The position numbers and the translations under genes are program-made. From VXNE01 sp965217825 (lineage in GTDB: Bacteria > Pseudomonadota > Gammaproteobacteria > Pseudomonadales > Azotimanducaceae): 64,000 bases of DNA. How positions within the stretch are numbered: position 1 is the first letter of the stretch; every line of letters starts with the position of its first letter. The DNA lies in NCBI GenBank assembly GCA_965217825.1, contig OZ244571.1:2914001-2978000 (forward strand), read 5' to 3'. The notes beneath the pieces are model-generated. The model was not told the DNA's origin, did not search any database, and worked only from the letters and a program-made list of their open reading frames with translations. Below, piece after piece: positions 8,783 through 16,875 of this stretch.

Positions 8783-9485
8783 GCGCTCCCCGGTCGGAGT
8801 CTCCGGTGGCAAACCGATACCCGATGCCTCGGACTGTCTCGATGCACTGATCCGCGCCAAACGGCGCCAGTGCTTTTCTCAGTCGCAGAATGTGCACGTC
8901 GACGGTGCGTTCTTCGACGAAGATGTTTCGGCCCCAAACGCGGTCGAGAAGCTGCGCGCGATCGAAGACGCGCTCAGGCCAGCGCATCAGTTGCTCCAAC
9001 AGTCGAAACTCGAGCGGCCCGACCCGCACGCGAGCCCCGTCTGCCGTCACCCGGTGCGCGCGGGTATCCACTTCAATCGGACCCGCGGTGATCTTGCCGT
9101 CGGCCGAATTCCCGGTCCGACGCAACAGGGACTTCACGCGGGCGATCAACTCCCTGGGTGAGAAGGGTTTGATCACGTAGTCATCGATGCCGGCGTCGAA
9201 ACCCGTCAGCTTGTCCGATTCCTCGCCGCGAGCCGTGAGCATTATCAACGGCAGTTCCGAAGTTACGGGATCCCGGCGCAGACGGCGCACCAGGTCCACG
9301 CCGCTCATTCCAGGCAGTCTCCAATCGATGATGAGCAGCTTCGGCGGAGGTCCCTGGAGTCGCTCCAGCGCCGTCTCGGCGCTATCGGTTTCGACTACGT
9401 CGAACCCCGCTCGGACGAGCGCGAACGAGAGCATTTCCCGTATTTCCGGCTCATCCTCGACGAGCAGAATAGAATCGGCGACCAT
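8772..9485 (-). CDS. phoB: phosphate regulon response regulator PhoB
   Basis: OmpR-family transcription factor of 237 residues. The receiver domain has the acidic pair in LLVEDEPEI, the phospho-acceptor Asp54 in LIIDWRLPGMSG, and the conserved Lys in YVIKPFSPRELIAR. The C-terminal winged helix has the LEFRLLEQLMRWPERVFDRAQLLDRVWG segment typical of PhoB. It is the first gene of the phosphate cluster, with a long non-coding leader upstream; phoR, pstSCAB and phoU follow in the same direction with overlaps or tiny gaps, so the regulator and its targets are probably one autoregulated operon. Confidence 0.95.
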   Translation of the reverse strand: MVADSILLVEDEPEIREMLSFALVRAGFDVVETDSAETALERLQGPPPKLLIIDWRLPGMSGVDLVRRLRRDPVTSELPLIMLTARGEESDKLTGFDAGIDDYVIKPFSPRELIARVKSLLRRTGNSADGKITAGPIEVDTRAHRVTADGARVRVGPLEFRLLEQLMRWPERVFDRAQLLDRVWGRNIFVEERTVDVHILRLRKALAPFGADQCIETVRGIGYRFATGDSDRGARGD

Positions 9486-9991
9486 GCGCTCCTCTGCTGC
9501 ACGCTCCCGGCCAGGTCAGGCGGTCTCTTTGTTGGGCGGGGGACGATAAGTATGAAGCAATGTGACAATGAAATATGACAAAAAGATGAATCGCGCGGAA
9601 TGGTTTTCAAGGCCTTGCCGTTGCGCCTGCCAACCGGCCGGATGCTGGAGAACATTGGGAGATTTGCGTGCAAGAGGACCTCGGTTGACCCCGAAAGGCA
9701 GTTTTCTGCGTTACAACATGATCGAGGTATGGCTGGTGACGCGGGTCCGGCCCGCAGTATTCTCGAAGTGATGTCGTCCTTGACATGCCACCGGGGTTTC
9801 GTGATGCTTCGACCGCCGCTCGTGCGCGGCGATGCAGACGAGACGCCCATTGGTGCGCGTAGTTAACACGCGACTGCGGCGTCGAGAGGGGTTGAGGGAT
9901 TGTCGAGGGAGAGTAAGGCGCCGAATCCGACGCAACGGGAGCGGTGTCGGGCATTTGGTATGGATCAACCGGACATCGCGTAGGAAATGGA
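9486..9991. other. 506 bp intergenic region between divergent phoB and TonB-type operon
   Basis: No convincing gene is seen; the short reading frames here lack family resemblance and ribosome-binding sites. It must hold the divergent promoters of the phosphate and TonB-type operons. A Pho-box-like pair lies at 9561-9582. A perfect TTGACA hexamer at 9780-9785 is followed 17 bases later by GATGCT (9803-9808), a weak candidate plus-strand promoter for the DUF3450-ttpC operon, leaving a ~180-base leader. Nothing resembling a tRNA or known riboswitch was recognised. Confidence 0.6.
9561..9582 (-). promoter_or_regulatory. Pho-box-like direct repeat upstream of phoB
   Basis: On the minus strand, facing phoB and ~75 bases upstream of its start, are two half-sites, TTGTCAT and TTGTCAC, close to the PhoB half-site CTGTCAT. 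Their spacing is 13 bases centre to centre rather than the usual 11, so this is a degenerate or atypical PhoB site. Location at the head of the pho-pst operon supports it. Confidence 0.4.
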
Positions 9992-10771
9992 ATGAAGAGA
10001 CATCGAATTCTGAGACGCGCGGCGGTTTCGGCAATTGGACTCGGCTGTGCCGTCGGCGTGACTGTCGGCGGCGCAACGCTTGACGACATTTTCGCCGTTG
10101 CCGAGCGTATCAATACGCAGGCGCGCACTTCGCAAGGGAAGATCGAGGCCCTGACGGAAGAAACCCGCAAGCTGTACATCGACTACAAGGTTGTGCTCGA
10201 CGAAATCGACGGGCTTCGGGTTTACAACCGACAACTCGAGAAGCAGATCGCCAACCAGGAGCAGGAACTGGCACAACTTTCCGACTCCATCGACAAGGTC
10301 ACTGTGATCGAACGTCAAATCACGCCGCTGATGCTGCGCATGATCGATGGCCTGGAGCAGTTCGTGGACCTGGATTTGCCGTTCCTCCTCAATGAGCGGC
10401 TAGAGCGGATAAGCCGGCTTCGCGACATCATGGATCGGGCCGATGTCGCTGTCTCGGAGAAGTTCTCCCAGGTTCTGCAGGCGTATCAAATCGAAAACGA
10501 GTACGGCCGCACGATGGAAGCGTACGGAGACACGATCAACGTCGAGGGCACCAACTATATCGTCGACGTGTTGAAGATGGGCCGCGTTTCCCTGGTGTAT
10601 CAGACCAGCGACGGCGAACTGACGGGGATGTGGAATGCATCGACCAATCGCTGGGAAGCGTTGGGCGATGAGTACACCACTCCGGTACGCAGCGGCATTC
10701 GCATGGCCCGCCAGCAACTGGCTCCGGGGCTACTGGTACTGCCCATCATCAACGCGCCGGAGGCAAGATAA
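9992..10771 (+). CDS. DUF3450 family periplasmic protein
   Basis: A 259-residue exported protein: signal-like N-terminus (MKRHRILRRAAVSAIGLGCAV), then a long coiled coil (residues ~30-110, heptad-rich with EALTEETRKLYIDYK and NRQLEKQIANQEQEL) and a C-terminal globular part containing MGRVSLVYQTSDGE and WNASTNRWEAL. This matches DUF3450, the first gene of TonB2/TtpC operons in marine gammaproteobacteria; the molecular role is unknown, presumably a periplasmic accessory to the proton channel. ATG at 9992 follows AGGAAATGG. Its TAA shares a base with the ttpC ATG. Confidence 0.85.
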   Translation: MKRHRILRRAAVSAIGLGCAVGVTVGGATLDDIFAVAERINTQARTSQGKIEALTEETRKLYIDYKVVLDEIDGLRVYNRQLEKQIANQEQELAQLSDSIDKVTVIERQITPLMLRMIDGLEQFVDLDLPFLLNERLERISRLRDIMDRADVAVSEKFSQVLQAYQIENEYGRTMEAYGDTINVEGTNYIVDVLKMGRVSLVYQTSDGELTGMWNASTNRWEALGDEYTTPVRSGIRMARQQLAPGLLVLPIINAPEAR

Positions 10772-12249
10772 TGAAAGCGAACATTTCAATGGCCGCGCAG
10801 TGGTGCCTCGCGGTGACGGTGATGTGCGCAACCGGCGTCGCGGCGCAGGAGGCAACGGACTCCTCGGTTGATCCGGGGCTTGAATTGGTTCCGGCGGATA
10901 CGCTCGGCGAACTGCTGAAGAATGTGGAAGAGCGACGGGTTGTGGAAAACCGCGAACACCTTCGCAGGGAGCAGGAGTTTCTTGGGCGCAAGAGCGAGCA
11001 GCAGCGAATGCTGGACAACGCGCGCGCCGAACGCCGTCGCGAGGAACAGCGCAGCGAGCGCCTCGAAACGCGGTTCGAGGAAAACGAGATCCTCATCGGT
11101 GAGCGGCAAGAGCAACTCGACAAGCGCCTGGGATCGTTGCGAGAGCTATTCGGCGTGCTGCAACAGGTTTCCGGCGATGTGCGCGGACAGTTCGAGGGAT
11201 CGGTTATCAGTGTCGAATATCCGAACCGCGGCGATTGGCTGGGCGAATTCGCCGCCAAGATGGGGACTTCGACCCAACTCGCGACCATCGAAGAAATGGA
11301 GCGTCTCTGGTTCGAGATGCAACGCGAAATGACGGAATCGGGCAGGATCTCGCGGTTCGACGCCACGGTCAACATGCTGAACGGCGAACGTATCGATAAC
11401 GAAGTCATACGCGTGGGAGCTTTCAATGTCGTATCGGATGGCAACTACGTAAACTACGACGTCAACTCGGGTGAACTCGTGCAACTCGGGCGTCAGCCCT
11501 CCGCGCGGTTTTCGAATACGGCGGAGGATCTTTTCGCGGCGAATCCCGGCGAGGTTGTTGCATTCGCGATCGACCCGTCCCGAGGATCGATGCTGAGCCT
11601 CTTGATTCAGGCTGCCACGGTCGGAGAGCGGGTCGGTTCACCATTCGGAGGTATCGCGAAGGGCGAATGCTGGCTCCCGTTCTGTGACGGACAGGGCGGA
11701 TATGTCGGTTCAGTCATTATCCTGGGCGGCCTGCTTGGCGTATTGCTGGCACTGGAACGCCTGGTCACGCTTTTCATCGTGCGCGGCAAGGTAAACCAAC
11801 AGAAGCGATCAGACACATTGAGCAACGACAACCCGCTTGGACGGCTGCTCAATATCTACGAAGAAAACAAGAACATCGATGTAGACACCCTGGATCTGAA
11901 GTTGGCAGAGGGGATCTTGAACGAAACTCCCAGATTGACGCGCAACATCACGCTGATCCAGGTGATTTCCGTGGTGGCCCCCTTGTTGGGACTATTGGGT
12001 ACCGTGATCGGGATGATCCTGACGTTCCAGGCCATAACGCTATTCGGCACCGGGGATCCGAAGACGATGGCGGGCGGTATCTCCACCGCCCTGATGACCA
12101 CCGTGCTCGGTTTGTGCGTAGCGATCCCCACAGTGTTGCTGCATTCGATCGTCAACACCGCCAGCAAATCGATTATCCATATACTCGATGAAGAGAGCGC
12201 CGGCCTCATCGCGGAACGCGCAGAGGCAGCCGGGCGCCCCTTGGGGTAA
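10771..12249 (+). CDS. ttpC: TtpC-like MotA/TolQ/ExbB proton channel protein with periplasmic coiled coil
   Basis: An energy-transduction subunit that couples proton motive force to TonB-dependent transport. The 492-residue protein has a signal peptide (cleavage near VAAQEA), an Arg/Glu-rich coiled coil (about residues 45-125), a periplasmic domain, one membrane helix near residues 310-330 (YVGSVIILGGLLGVLLAL), and the MotA/TolQ/ExbB channel helices near 390-470 including LGLLGTVIGMILTFQAI and STALMTTVLGLCVAIP. This two-part layout is that of TtpC of Vibrio TonB2 systems rather than ordinary ExbB, and a separate exbB follows. Confidence 0.87.
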   Translation: MKANISMAAQWCLAVTVMCATGVAAQEATDSSVDPGLELVPADTLGELLKNVEERRVVENREHLRREQEFLGRKSEQQRMLDNARAERRREEQRSERLETRFEENEILIGERQEQLDKRLGSLRELFGVLQQVSGDVRGQFEGSVISVEYPNRGDWLGEFAAKMGTSTQLATIEEMERLWFEMQREMTESGRISRFDATVNMLNGERIDNEVIRVGAFNVVSDGNYVNYDVNSGELVQLGRQPSARFSNTAEDLFAANPGEVVAFAIDPSRGSMLSLLIQAATVGERVGSPFGGIAKGECWLPFCDGQGGYVGSVIILGGLLGVLLALERLVTLFIVRGKVNQQKRSDTLSNDNPLGRLLNIYEENKNIDVDTLDLKLAEGILNETPRLTRNITLIQVISVVAPLLGLLGTVIGMILTFQAITLFGTGDPKTMAGGISTALMTTVLGLCVAIPTVLLHSIVNTASKSIIHILDEESAGLIAERAEAAGRPLG

Positions 12250-12261
12250 GCGAGGTAGGCC

Positions 12262-12780
12262 GTGATCGGTGACGCGTATCAGGCGGTCGTCGCCTACATC
12301 GAGCAGGGCGGCAACGTCCTGTATCTGATCGCTATCGTCACGTTCCTGATGTGGACGCTGCTGGTCGAACGTTTCTGGTATTTCCAGACGGAACACAAGC
12401 GGGTAATCCTCGACGCTTCGGATGCTTGGGAAGGGCGCCCGGAACGGCGCTCCTGGAGCGCACGCGAAATTCGGGCCGCGATCATTTCCCAGACCTCGGC
12501 GCGGATCACGGGCTCGCTGCCGATCATCCAGACCTGCGTGGCCCTGTGTCCGCTGCTGGGTCTGCTCGGCACGGTCACCGGCATGATCACCGTATTCGAC
12601 GCTATGGCGACGCAGGGCGGCAACGCGCGGTCGATGGCGGCCGGGGTATCCATGGCCACGATTCCCACGATGTCCGGGATGATCGCATCCTTGTCGGGCC
12701 TCATGGCAAGCACCGTGGTGCGACGAAGGATCGAGTACGAGACCGAGTCGTTTGAACAACACCTGACAATGGATCATTGA
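12262..12780 (+). CDS. exbB: ExbB-type biopolymer transport protein
   Basis: Second proton-channel subunit (172 residues). A first helix (NVLYLIAIVTFLMWTLLVERFWYF) is followed by a cytoplasmic loop and two further helices: VALCPLLGLLGTVTGMITVFDAM and VSMATIPTMSGMIASLSGLMAST. GTG at 12262 is the start that gives the normal ExbB length and lies 12 bases after the ttpC stop, preceded by GAGG. It should form a pentamer with ExbD dimers and feed the TonB protein encoded two genes downstream. Confidence 0.9.
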   Translation: MIGDAYQAVVAYIEQGGNVLYLIAIVTFLMWTLLVERFWYFQTEHKRVILDASDAWEGRPERRSWSAREIRAAIISQTSARITGSLPIIQTCVALCPLLGLLGTVTGMITVFDAMATQGGNARSMAAGVSMATIPTMSGMIASLSGLMASTVVRRRIEYETESFEQHLTMDH

Positions 12781-12840
12781 AGGTCGCCAGCGGCGACGGC
12801 GTAGTGACTGCGCAATATAGCTAGACGAGAGGACAAACCG

Positions 12841-13245
12841 GTGCGGCAGATTCGAACCCACTCCCGATCCGACGACGATTCGGATCTGAACTTGACGCCG
12901 ATGCTGGATGTCGTGTTCATCATGTTGATTTTTTTCATCGTTACCGCGACGTTCATCAAACAAGCCGGTATCGAAGTCTTCCGTCCCGACGCGCAGACGT
13001 ACGAACAGAAGCCTACGGTGAGCGTACTGGTGGCCATCAGCGAAGCGGGCGAAATCTGGATCGACAAGAAACAGGTGGACCAGACGGCGGTGGCCGCTCA
13101 CATCGAACGCCTTCATATCGAGAATCCGAAAGGAGGCCTGGTCATCCAGGCCGACCGGAACGCCAAGTTCGAGGTGCTGAAGGCCGTGTTGGATGCGGCG
13201 CGATCGGCAAGTCTGACTGAAGTGGCGATAGCCACGGAGAAGTAG
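12841..13245 (+). CDS. exbD: ExbD-type biopolymer transport protein
   Basis: Single-pass membrane protein of 134 residues with a periplasmic domain. The proton-carrying aspartate of the family is present (Asp23 in NLTPMLDVVFIMLIFF), followed by the characteristic VTATFIKQAGIEVFRPD and the C-terminal VIQADRNAKFEVLKAVLDAARSA. GTG start at 12841, preceded by AGAGGA. It lies 60 bases after exbB; the gap holds only an imperfect CGCCAGCGGCGACGGCG repeat and no gene. Confidence 0.92.
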   Translation: MRQIRTHSRSDDDSDLNLTPMLDVVFIMLIFFIVTATFIKQAGIEVFRPDAQTYEQKPTVSVLVAISEAGEIWIDKKQVDQTAVAAHIERLHIENPKGGLVIQADRNAKFEVLKAVLDAARSASLTEVAIATEK

Positions 13246-13288
13246 CAAACAATGGCGATCGCCAGAAAGCACTGAAGGAGGAGTCCGC

Positions 13289-13891
13289 ATGATCACGCGT
13301 TACGTCGTCGGTGTCGCAGCCGGGTTGGTTGTCACCTTCCTGCTGTTCCTTCTCATGCAGGCCCTGATCAAGAGCGACAAGAGCCCGTTTACCGACGCCG
13401 GGCAGGGCCGGATCCTCGACTTCGTTCGATTGGAGGACGATCAGGAACTGATCACCAAAAAGCGCAAGCCGAAACCGCCGCCACCCCCCGATGAGCCACC
13501 GCCCGACATGCCGAAGCCAGACTTCGATTCCAATGTCAGCCAGGGCGTGGAGATTGGCGCGGTGCAGATCCAGGTAGATCACAATCTTTCCGGCACGGGC
13601 GGATTCACGGCCGACGGCGAGTACTTGCCGATCGTCAAGGTGGCGCCGATCTACCCTCGACGGGCCCAGACGCGCGGCATAGAGGGATACGTGTTGCTCG
13701 AGTTCGTCGTCATGTCCTCGGGCGCCGTGCGCAATCCCGTCGTGATAGATGCCAAGCCGCCCGGAATCTTTGATCGCTCCGCAATTCAGGCTGCGCTGAA
13801 GTTCAAGTACAAGCCGAAGGTGGTCAACGGTGAACCGGTCGAGGTCGCGGGAGTACGCAACCTCATCAAGTTCGAGCTTGAGGACGGATAG
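13289..13891 (+). CDS. tonB: TonB family energy transducer
   Basis: Spans the periplasm to energise outer-membrane receptors. The 200-residue protein has one N-terminal helix (VVGVAAGLVVTFLLFLLMQAL), a short proline-rich linker (PKPPPPPDEPPPDMPKPDF, residues ~53-72) and a TonB C-terminal domain with VAPIYPRRAQTRGIEGYVLLEF and GIFDRSAIQAALKFKYKPK. The linker is much shorter than in E. coli TonB, a trait of TonB2-type proteins. The start follows AAGGAGGAG. The FecA-like receptor at 39.3-41.7 kb is a possible client. Confidence 0.92.
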   Translation: MITRYVVGVAAGLVVTFLLFLLMQALIKSDKSPFTDAGQGRILDFVRLEDDQELITKKRKPKPPPPPDEPPPDMPKPDFDSNVSQGVEIGAVQIQVDHNLSGTGGFTADGEYLPIVKVAPIYPRRAQTRGIEGYVLLEFVVMSSGAVRNPVVIDAKPPGIFDRSAIQAALKFKYKPKVVNGEPVEVAGVRNLIKFELEDG

Positions 13892-13900
13892 GAGGCGAGC

Positions 13901-15214
13901 ATGCGTGTCTACCCAGTAGCCAGGACGCTATTCGCGGTCTTTCTTCTTTCCCTGTTTCCGCTCCCAGCCGGTGTAAGCGACGGTATGGCGTTCGCCGCAG
14001 AAGAGAAGAAACAAACGCGGCGCGTACCGACAATGACCGAGGCGACCTTCAAGAAACTGGCCGAGGTGCAGGAATTCATCGATGCGGAGGACTATCCGGG
14101 CGCCCTCAATGCCTTGAACACCATGCTTGATCGACGACGGCGATACAACAGTAATGAACTTGGCCACATATACAACATGATGGCGTTCGTCCACTACGCG
14201 CGGGACCGGTACGATCAAGCCATCATCGCCTACGAACGGGTGCTGGCGCAGGGCGATCAGATCAGCGAAGGAATGGAAACGCAGATCATTTACAGTCTGG
14301 CCCAACTGCATTATTCGGAAGAAAACTTCAGCGAGGCGTTGCGCTACATGCAGTTGTGGCTGGATCAGGCCGACAAACCGGGCCCCCAGCCGCATATCTT
14401 CATGGCGCAGGTCTACTACCGGATGGACGACTTCTCGAACGCGATCATCCAGGTGGAGACGGCGATCAACATCGCGCAGGGACGGGGCACGGAAGTCAAG
14501 GAGAGCTGGTGGGGATTACTGAAATATCTCTACTTCGAACAGGATAACTGGGCGAAGGTACTCGACATCCTGGAGATTCTGGTGCGCGATTTCCCGAAAC
14601 GCGATTACTGGGTCCAACTCGGTCAGGTGTACGGGCAGGAAGGTTACGAAAGTAAACAGGTGTATGCCTATGAGGCGGCGCATGTGGCGGGGTATCTGGA
14701 TCGCGAATCCGATATGCGCAACTATGCGGGATTATTGATGCAGAGCACCGTGCCGTACCGCGCGGCGAAATGGCTGCAGGAGGCTATGGATGAGGGCATC
14801 GTGGAAGATACCTCGGAGAACCTTCAGTCGCTCGGCCAAGCGTATCAAATGGCGCAGGAGGTGGACTCCGCGATTCCCGTCTTCGAGAAGGCCGGCACCA
14901 AGTCGGACGACGGGAAGATTCTCGCTCGTCTGGCCACGTTGTACCTGGAAACGGACGAGTACAAGAAGTGTACCGATTCGGCTGAGAGCGCCCTCGAAAA
15001 GGGTGGCTTGAGGAAACCGTACAGTACCAAAGTCATTCACGGAATGTGCCTGTTCAACCGTGATCGACTGACCCAGGCGAGGAGGGTCTTCGTCGAAGCG
15101 CGAATGAACGCGCGCAGGGCCAACGATAGAGCCGTCGAGAGGATGTGTTCGCGCTGGGTCGCTCACATCGACAATGAGAAGAAGCGCAGGGAAGTGCTCG
15201 CGGCGGCGGACTAA
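13901..15214 (+). CDS. exported TPR-repeat protein of the TonB2-type operon
   Basis: A 437-residue protein with a signal peptide (core LFAVFLLSLFPLPAGVSDG, cleavage near MAFAAEE) and tetratricopeptide-like helical repeats through most of its length, for example NELGHIYNMMAFVHYARDRYDQAIIAYERVLAQ and TQIIYSLAQLHYSEENFSEALRYMQLWL. Proteins of this kind close TonB2/TtpC operons in gammaproteobacteria; a scaffolding role in the periplasm is an inference. It begins 9 bases after tonB, preceded by AGGAGG. Confidence 0.85.
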   Translation: MRVYPVARTLFAVFLLSLFPLPAGVSDGMAFAAEEKKQTRRVPTMTEATFKKLAEVQEFIDAEDYPGALNALNTMLDRRRRYNSNELGHIYNMMAFVHYARDRYDQAIIAYERVLAQGDQISEGMETQIIYSLAQLHYSEENFSEALRYMQLWLDQADKPGPQPHIFMAQVYYRMDDFSNAIIQVETAINIAQGRGTEVKESWWGLLKYLYFEQDNWAKVLDILEILVRDFPKRDYWVQLGQVYGQEGYESKQVYAYEAAHVAGYLDRESDMRNYAGLLMQSTVPYRAAKWLQEAMDEGIVEDTSENLQSLGQAYQMAQEVDSAIPVFEKAGTKSDDGKILARLATLYLETDEYKKCTDSAESALEKGGLRKPYSTKVIHGMCLFNRDRLTQARRVFVEARMNARRANDRAVERMCSRWVAHIDNEKKRREVLAAAD

Positions 15215-15252
15215 CGGGCCTTTTCCCCTTTGACCGCGCGGCGTGATCGAAG

Positions 15253-15885
15253 GTGTATACGGGGATCGTTCAGGGGCGTTGCGAAGTCATCGCGGCGCGG
15301 CGCGAGGGCGCGCTTACAACGCTCTCCGTCGATCTTGGGCGATTGGCCGAGGGCCTAACAACCGGCGCGTCGGTCGCACTGAACGGTGTCTGCGCCACGG
15401 CGACGCGTGTGTGCGGGACGGTCGCGACATTCCATCTGGTCCAGGAAACCACCGCCCTCACAAATCTTGGAGAGGTGGCGGCCGGCGACCTTGTGAATGT
15501 CGAACGATCATTCAAGGTCGGGGATGAAGTGGGTGGCCATGTGTTGTCCGGCCATATCGCGTGCACCGCCCGCGTGACGCGCATTGAAACCACCGAAGGG
15601 CTTGCGTCGGTATCAGTATCGGTACCAAGACCTTGGCCGAACTATCTGATGAAAAAGGGTTTCATCGCCCTCGACGGCGCTAGCCTGACCATCGCCGAAT
15701 TGAATCGAGATACGGGGAGCGCAACGGTGAAGCTGATTCCCGAGACGCTCGTTCGCGCCGGATTCGAGAATAGGGCGGTTGGGGACCGTCTGAACCTGGA
15801 AGTGGACTATCGGACCCAAGCGGTGGTCGACACCGTGCGGGAATTGCTGCGCGACAAGACGTTCCTGCGGGAGATCGCCCGCTAG
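15253..15885 (+). CDS. ribE: riboflavin synthase
   Basis: Catalyses dismutation of two 6,7-dimethyl-8-ribityllumazines to riboflavin. The 210-residue protein has the internal duplication of the family: two barrel halves, the first beginning MYTGIVQGRCEV with LNGVCATA, the second with GGHVLSGHIACTARV and the paired LDGASLTIAEL. The start is GTG at 15253, placing the conserved TGIV motif at the N-terminus. It stands alone without ribD, ribBA or ribH nearby, and no FMN riboswitch fits in the 38 bases upstream. A dispersed repeat begins immediately after its TAG stop. Confidence 0.94.
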   Translation: MYTGIVQGRCEVIAARREGALTTLSVDLGRLAEGLTTGASVALNGVCATATRVCGTVATFHLVQETTALTNLGEVAAGDLVNVERSFKVGDEVGGHVLSGHIACTARVTRIETTEGLASVSVSVPRPWPNYLMKKGFIALDGASLTIAELNRDTGSATVKLIPETLVRAGFENRAVGDRLNLEVDYRTQAVVDTVRELLRDKTFLREIAR

Positions 15886-15993
15886 TGCCACAAAACCCGT
15901 CGCCCTATCGGGCGCCGTCTTTTGCCCCCGCCCAAGCCCACCTATCATCCTGTCGACCGTGCCGCTACTGCGGCAAGTCCGACAGCCTGTTAG
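15886..15993 (+). repeat. hairpin repeat family, copy A1 (after ribE)
   Basis: A ~108 bp unit starting at the first base after the ribE stop. Module 1 is CACAAAACCCGTCGCCC, a short loop, then GGGCGCCGTCTTTTG, a GC stem flanked by A- and T-rich arms like a bidirectional terminator. Module 2, after GCCCCCGCCCAAGCCCACC, is an imperfect hairpin around GTGCCGCTACTGCGGCAAG. Related copies lie at 15994, 21254, 25772, 34458 and 42583. Confidence 0.85.
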
Positions 15994-16043
15994 CGCCACA
16001 AAACCCGTCGCCCTATCGGGCGCCGTCTTTTGCCCCCGCCCAG
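15994..16043 (+). repeat. hairpin repeat family, copy A2 (truncated tandem copy)
   Basis: A second copy directly abutting A1, essentially identical to it across module 1 (CACAAAACCCGTCGCCCTAT onward) and breaking off after GCCCCCGCCCAG, 10 bases before the larE stop. The two units lie between the convergent ribE and larE genes and may act as a double terminator. Confidence 0.85.
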
Positions 16044-16053
16044 CAGCAGACGT

Positions 16054-16866
16054 TTAACTGTTCTTGACTATTCCCTCGTTGAGAGATCCGGATCGGAAAC
16101 CCGCCAGGTCAAGGGCGACGAACCGATACCCGCAAGCTTTCACCCGTTCGACGATGGCGTCCCGTCGCGCCAGCGCCTTTTCGAACTCTGTCCCGACCAG
16201 TTCCAGGCGGGCGACATCGCCGTGGTGGCGGACGCGGAACTGCGAAAAGCCGAGGGCAAGCAGGGCGCTTTCGGCGCGCTCGATCTGGCGCAGCAGACTC
16301 GTGTCGATCGCCGTGCCGTAGGGTACGCGGCTCGACAGGCATGCGGACTGCGGCTTCTGCGCGTTCTCAAGACCGAGGGCCTCCGCTAGCTGGCGGATGT
16401 CGGCCTTGCTGAAGCCGGTCTCAGCCAGCGGCGATCGGACGCCATGCTCCCTGGCCGCGATGAGTCCCGGCCGGTGGTCGCCCAGGTCGTCGAGGTTCGT
16501 GCCGTTGAAGATCGCGTCAAAACCTTCGGCGTCGGCGATTTGCGCCAGGTGCGTGTAGAGCGACATCTTGCAATAGAAACATCGATTGGTGGGATTTGCG
16601 CGATAGTTGGGATCGTCAAGTTCGTCTGTCACGATGACGCGGTGCGGCATGTGCCACCGTTCGGCAAGTTCCTTCGACAGGGCGAGATCGTCGCGCTTCA
16701 GGCTTTTCGAGCCGGATGTCACGGCCAATGACCTCGGCCCCAACACCTCGGCGGTGACGTAGGCCACCAGCGATGAATCGACGCCGCCCGAATACGCCAC
16801 CACGGCGGAGTCGAAGCTGCCGACGAACGATTTCAAGGCGGCATATTTGGCCTGCAAGGTGCTCAT
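16054..16866 (-). CDS. larE: ATP-dependent sacrificial sulfur transferase LarE (nickel-pincer cofactor synthesis)
   Basis: Adds sulfur to the biscarboxylated pyridinium nucleotide precursor of the nickel-pincer cofactor first described in lactate racemase. The 270-residue PP-loop protein has SGGVDSS at residues 26-32. Three cysteines are notable: Cys96 and Cys99 (RCFYCK) and Cys176 (SACLSSR). Single-cysteine LarE gives up its own sulfur, whereas LarE proteins with a CxxC plus third cysteine are reported to hold an iron-sulfur cluster and act catalytically; this one looks like the cluster type. It begins 9 bases after larB in a larC-larB-larE operon. Confidence 0.9.
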   Translation of the reverse strand: MSTLQAKYAALKSFVGSFDSAVVAYSGGVDSSLVAYVTAEVLGPRSLAVTSGSKSLKRDDLALSKELAERWHMPHRVIVTDELDDPNYRANPTNRCFYCKMSLYTHLAQIADAEGFDAIFNGTNLDDLGDHRPGLIAAREHGVRSPLAETGFSKADIRQLAEALGLENAQKPQSACLSSRVPYGTAIDTSLLRQIERAESALLALGFSQFRVRHHGDVARLELVGTEFEKALARRDAIVERVKACGYRFVALDLAGFRSGSLNEGIVKNS

Positions 16867-16875
16867 GCCCGCATC

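Noticed and set aside
9600..9866. Short plus-strand frame in the phoB upstream region
   Set aside because: No ribosome-binding site, family resemblance or hydrophobic pattern; it overlaps likely promoter sequence.
12040..13296. 418-codon minus-strand open frame across ttpC, exbB and exbD
   Set aside because: It is antisense to three well-supported membrane-protein genes and has no recognisable family.
15215..15252. FMN riboswitch upstream of ribE
   Set aside because: Only 38 bases separate the genes and no conserved RFN element sequence is present.
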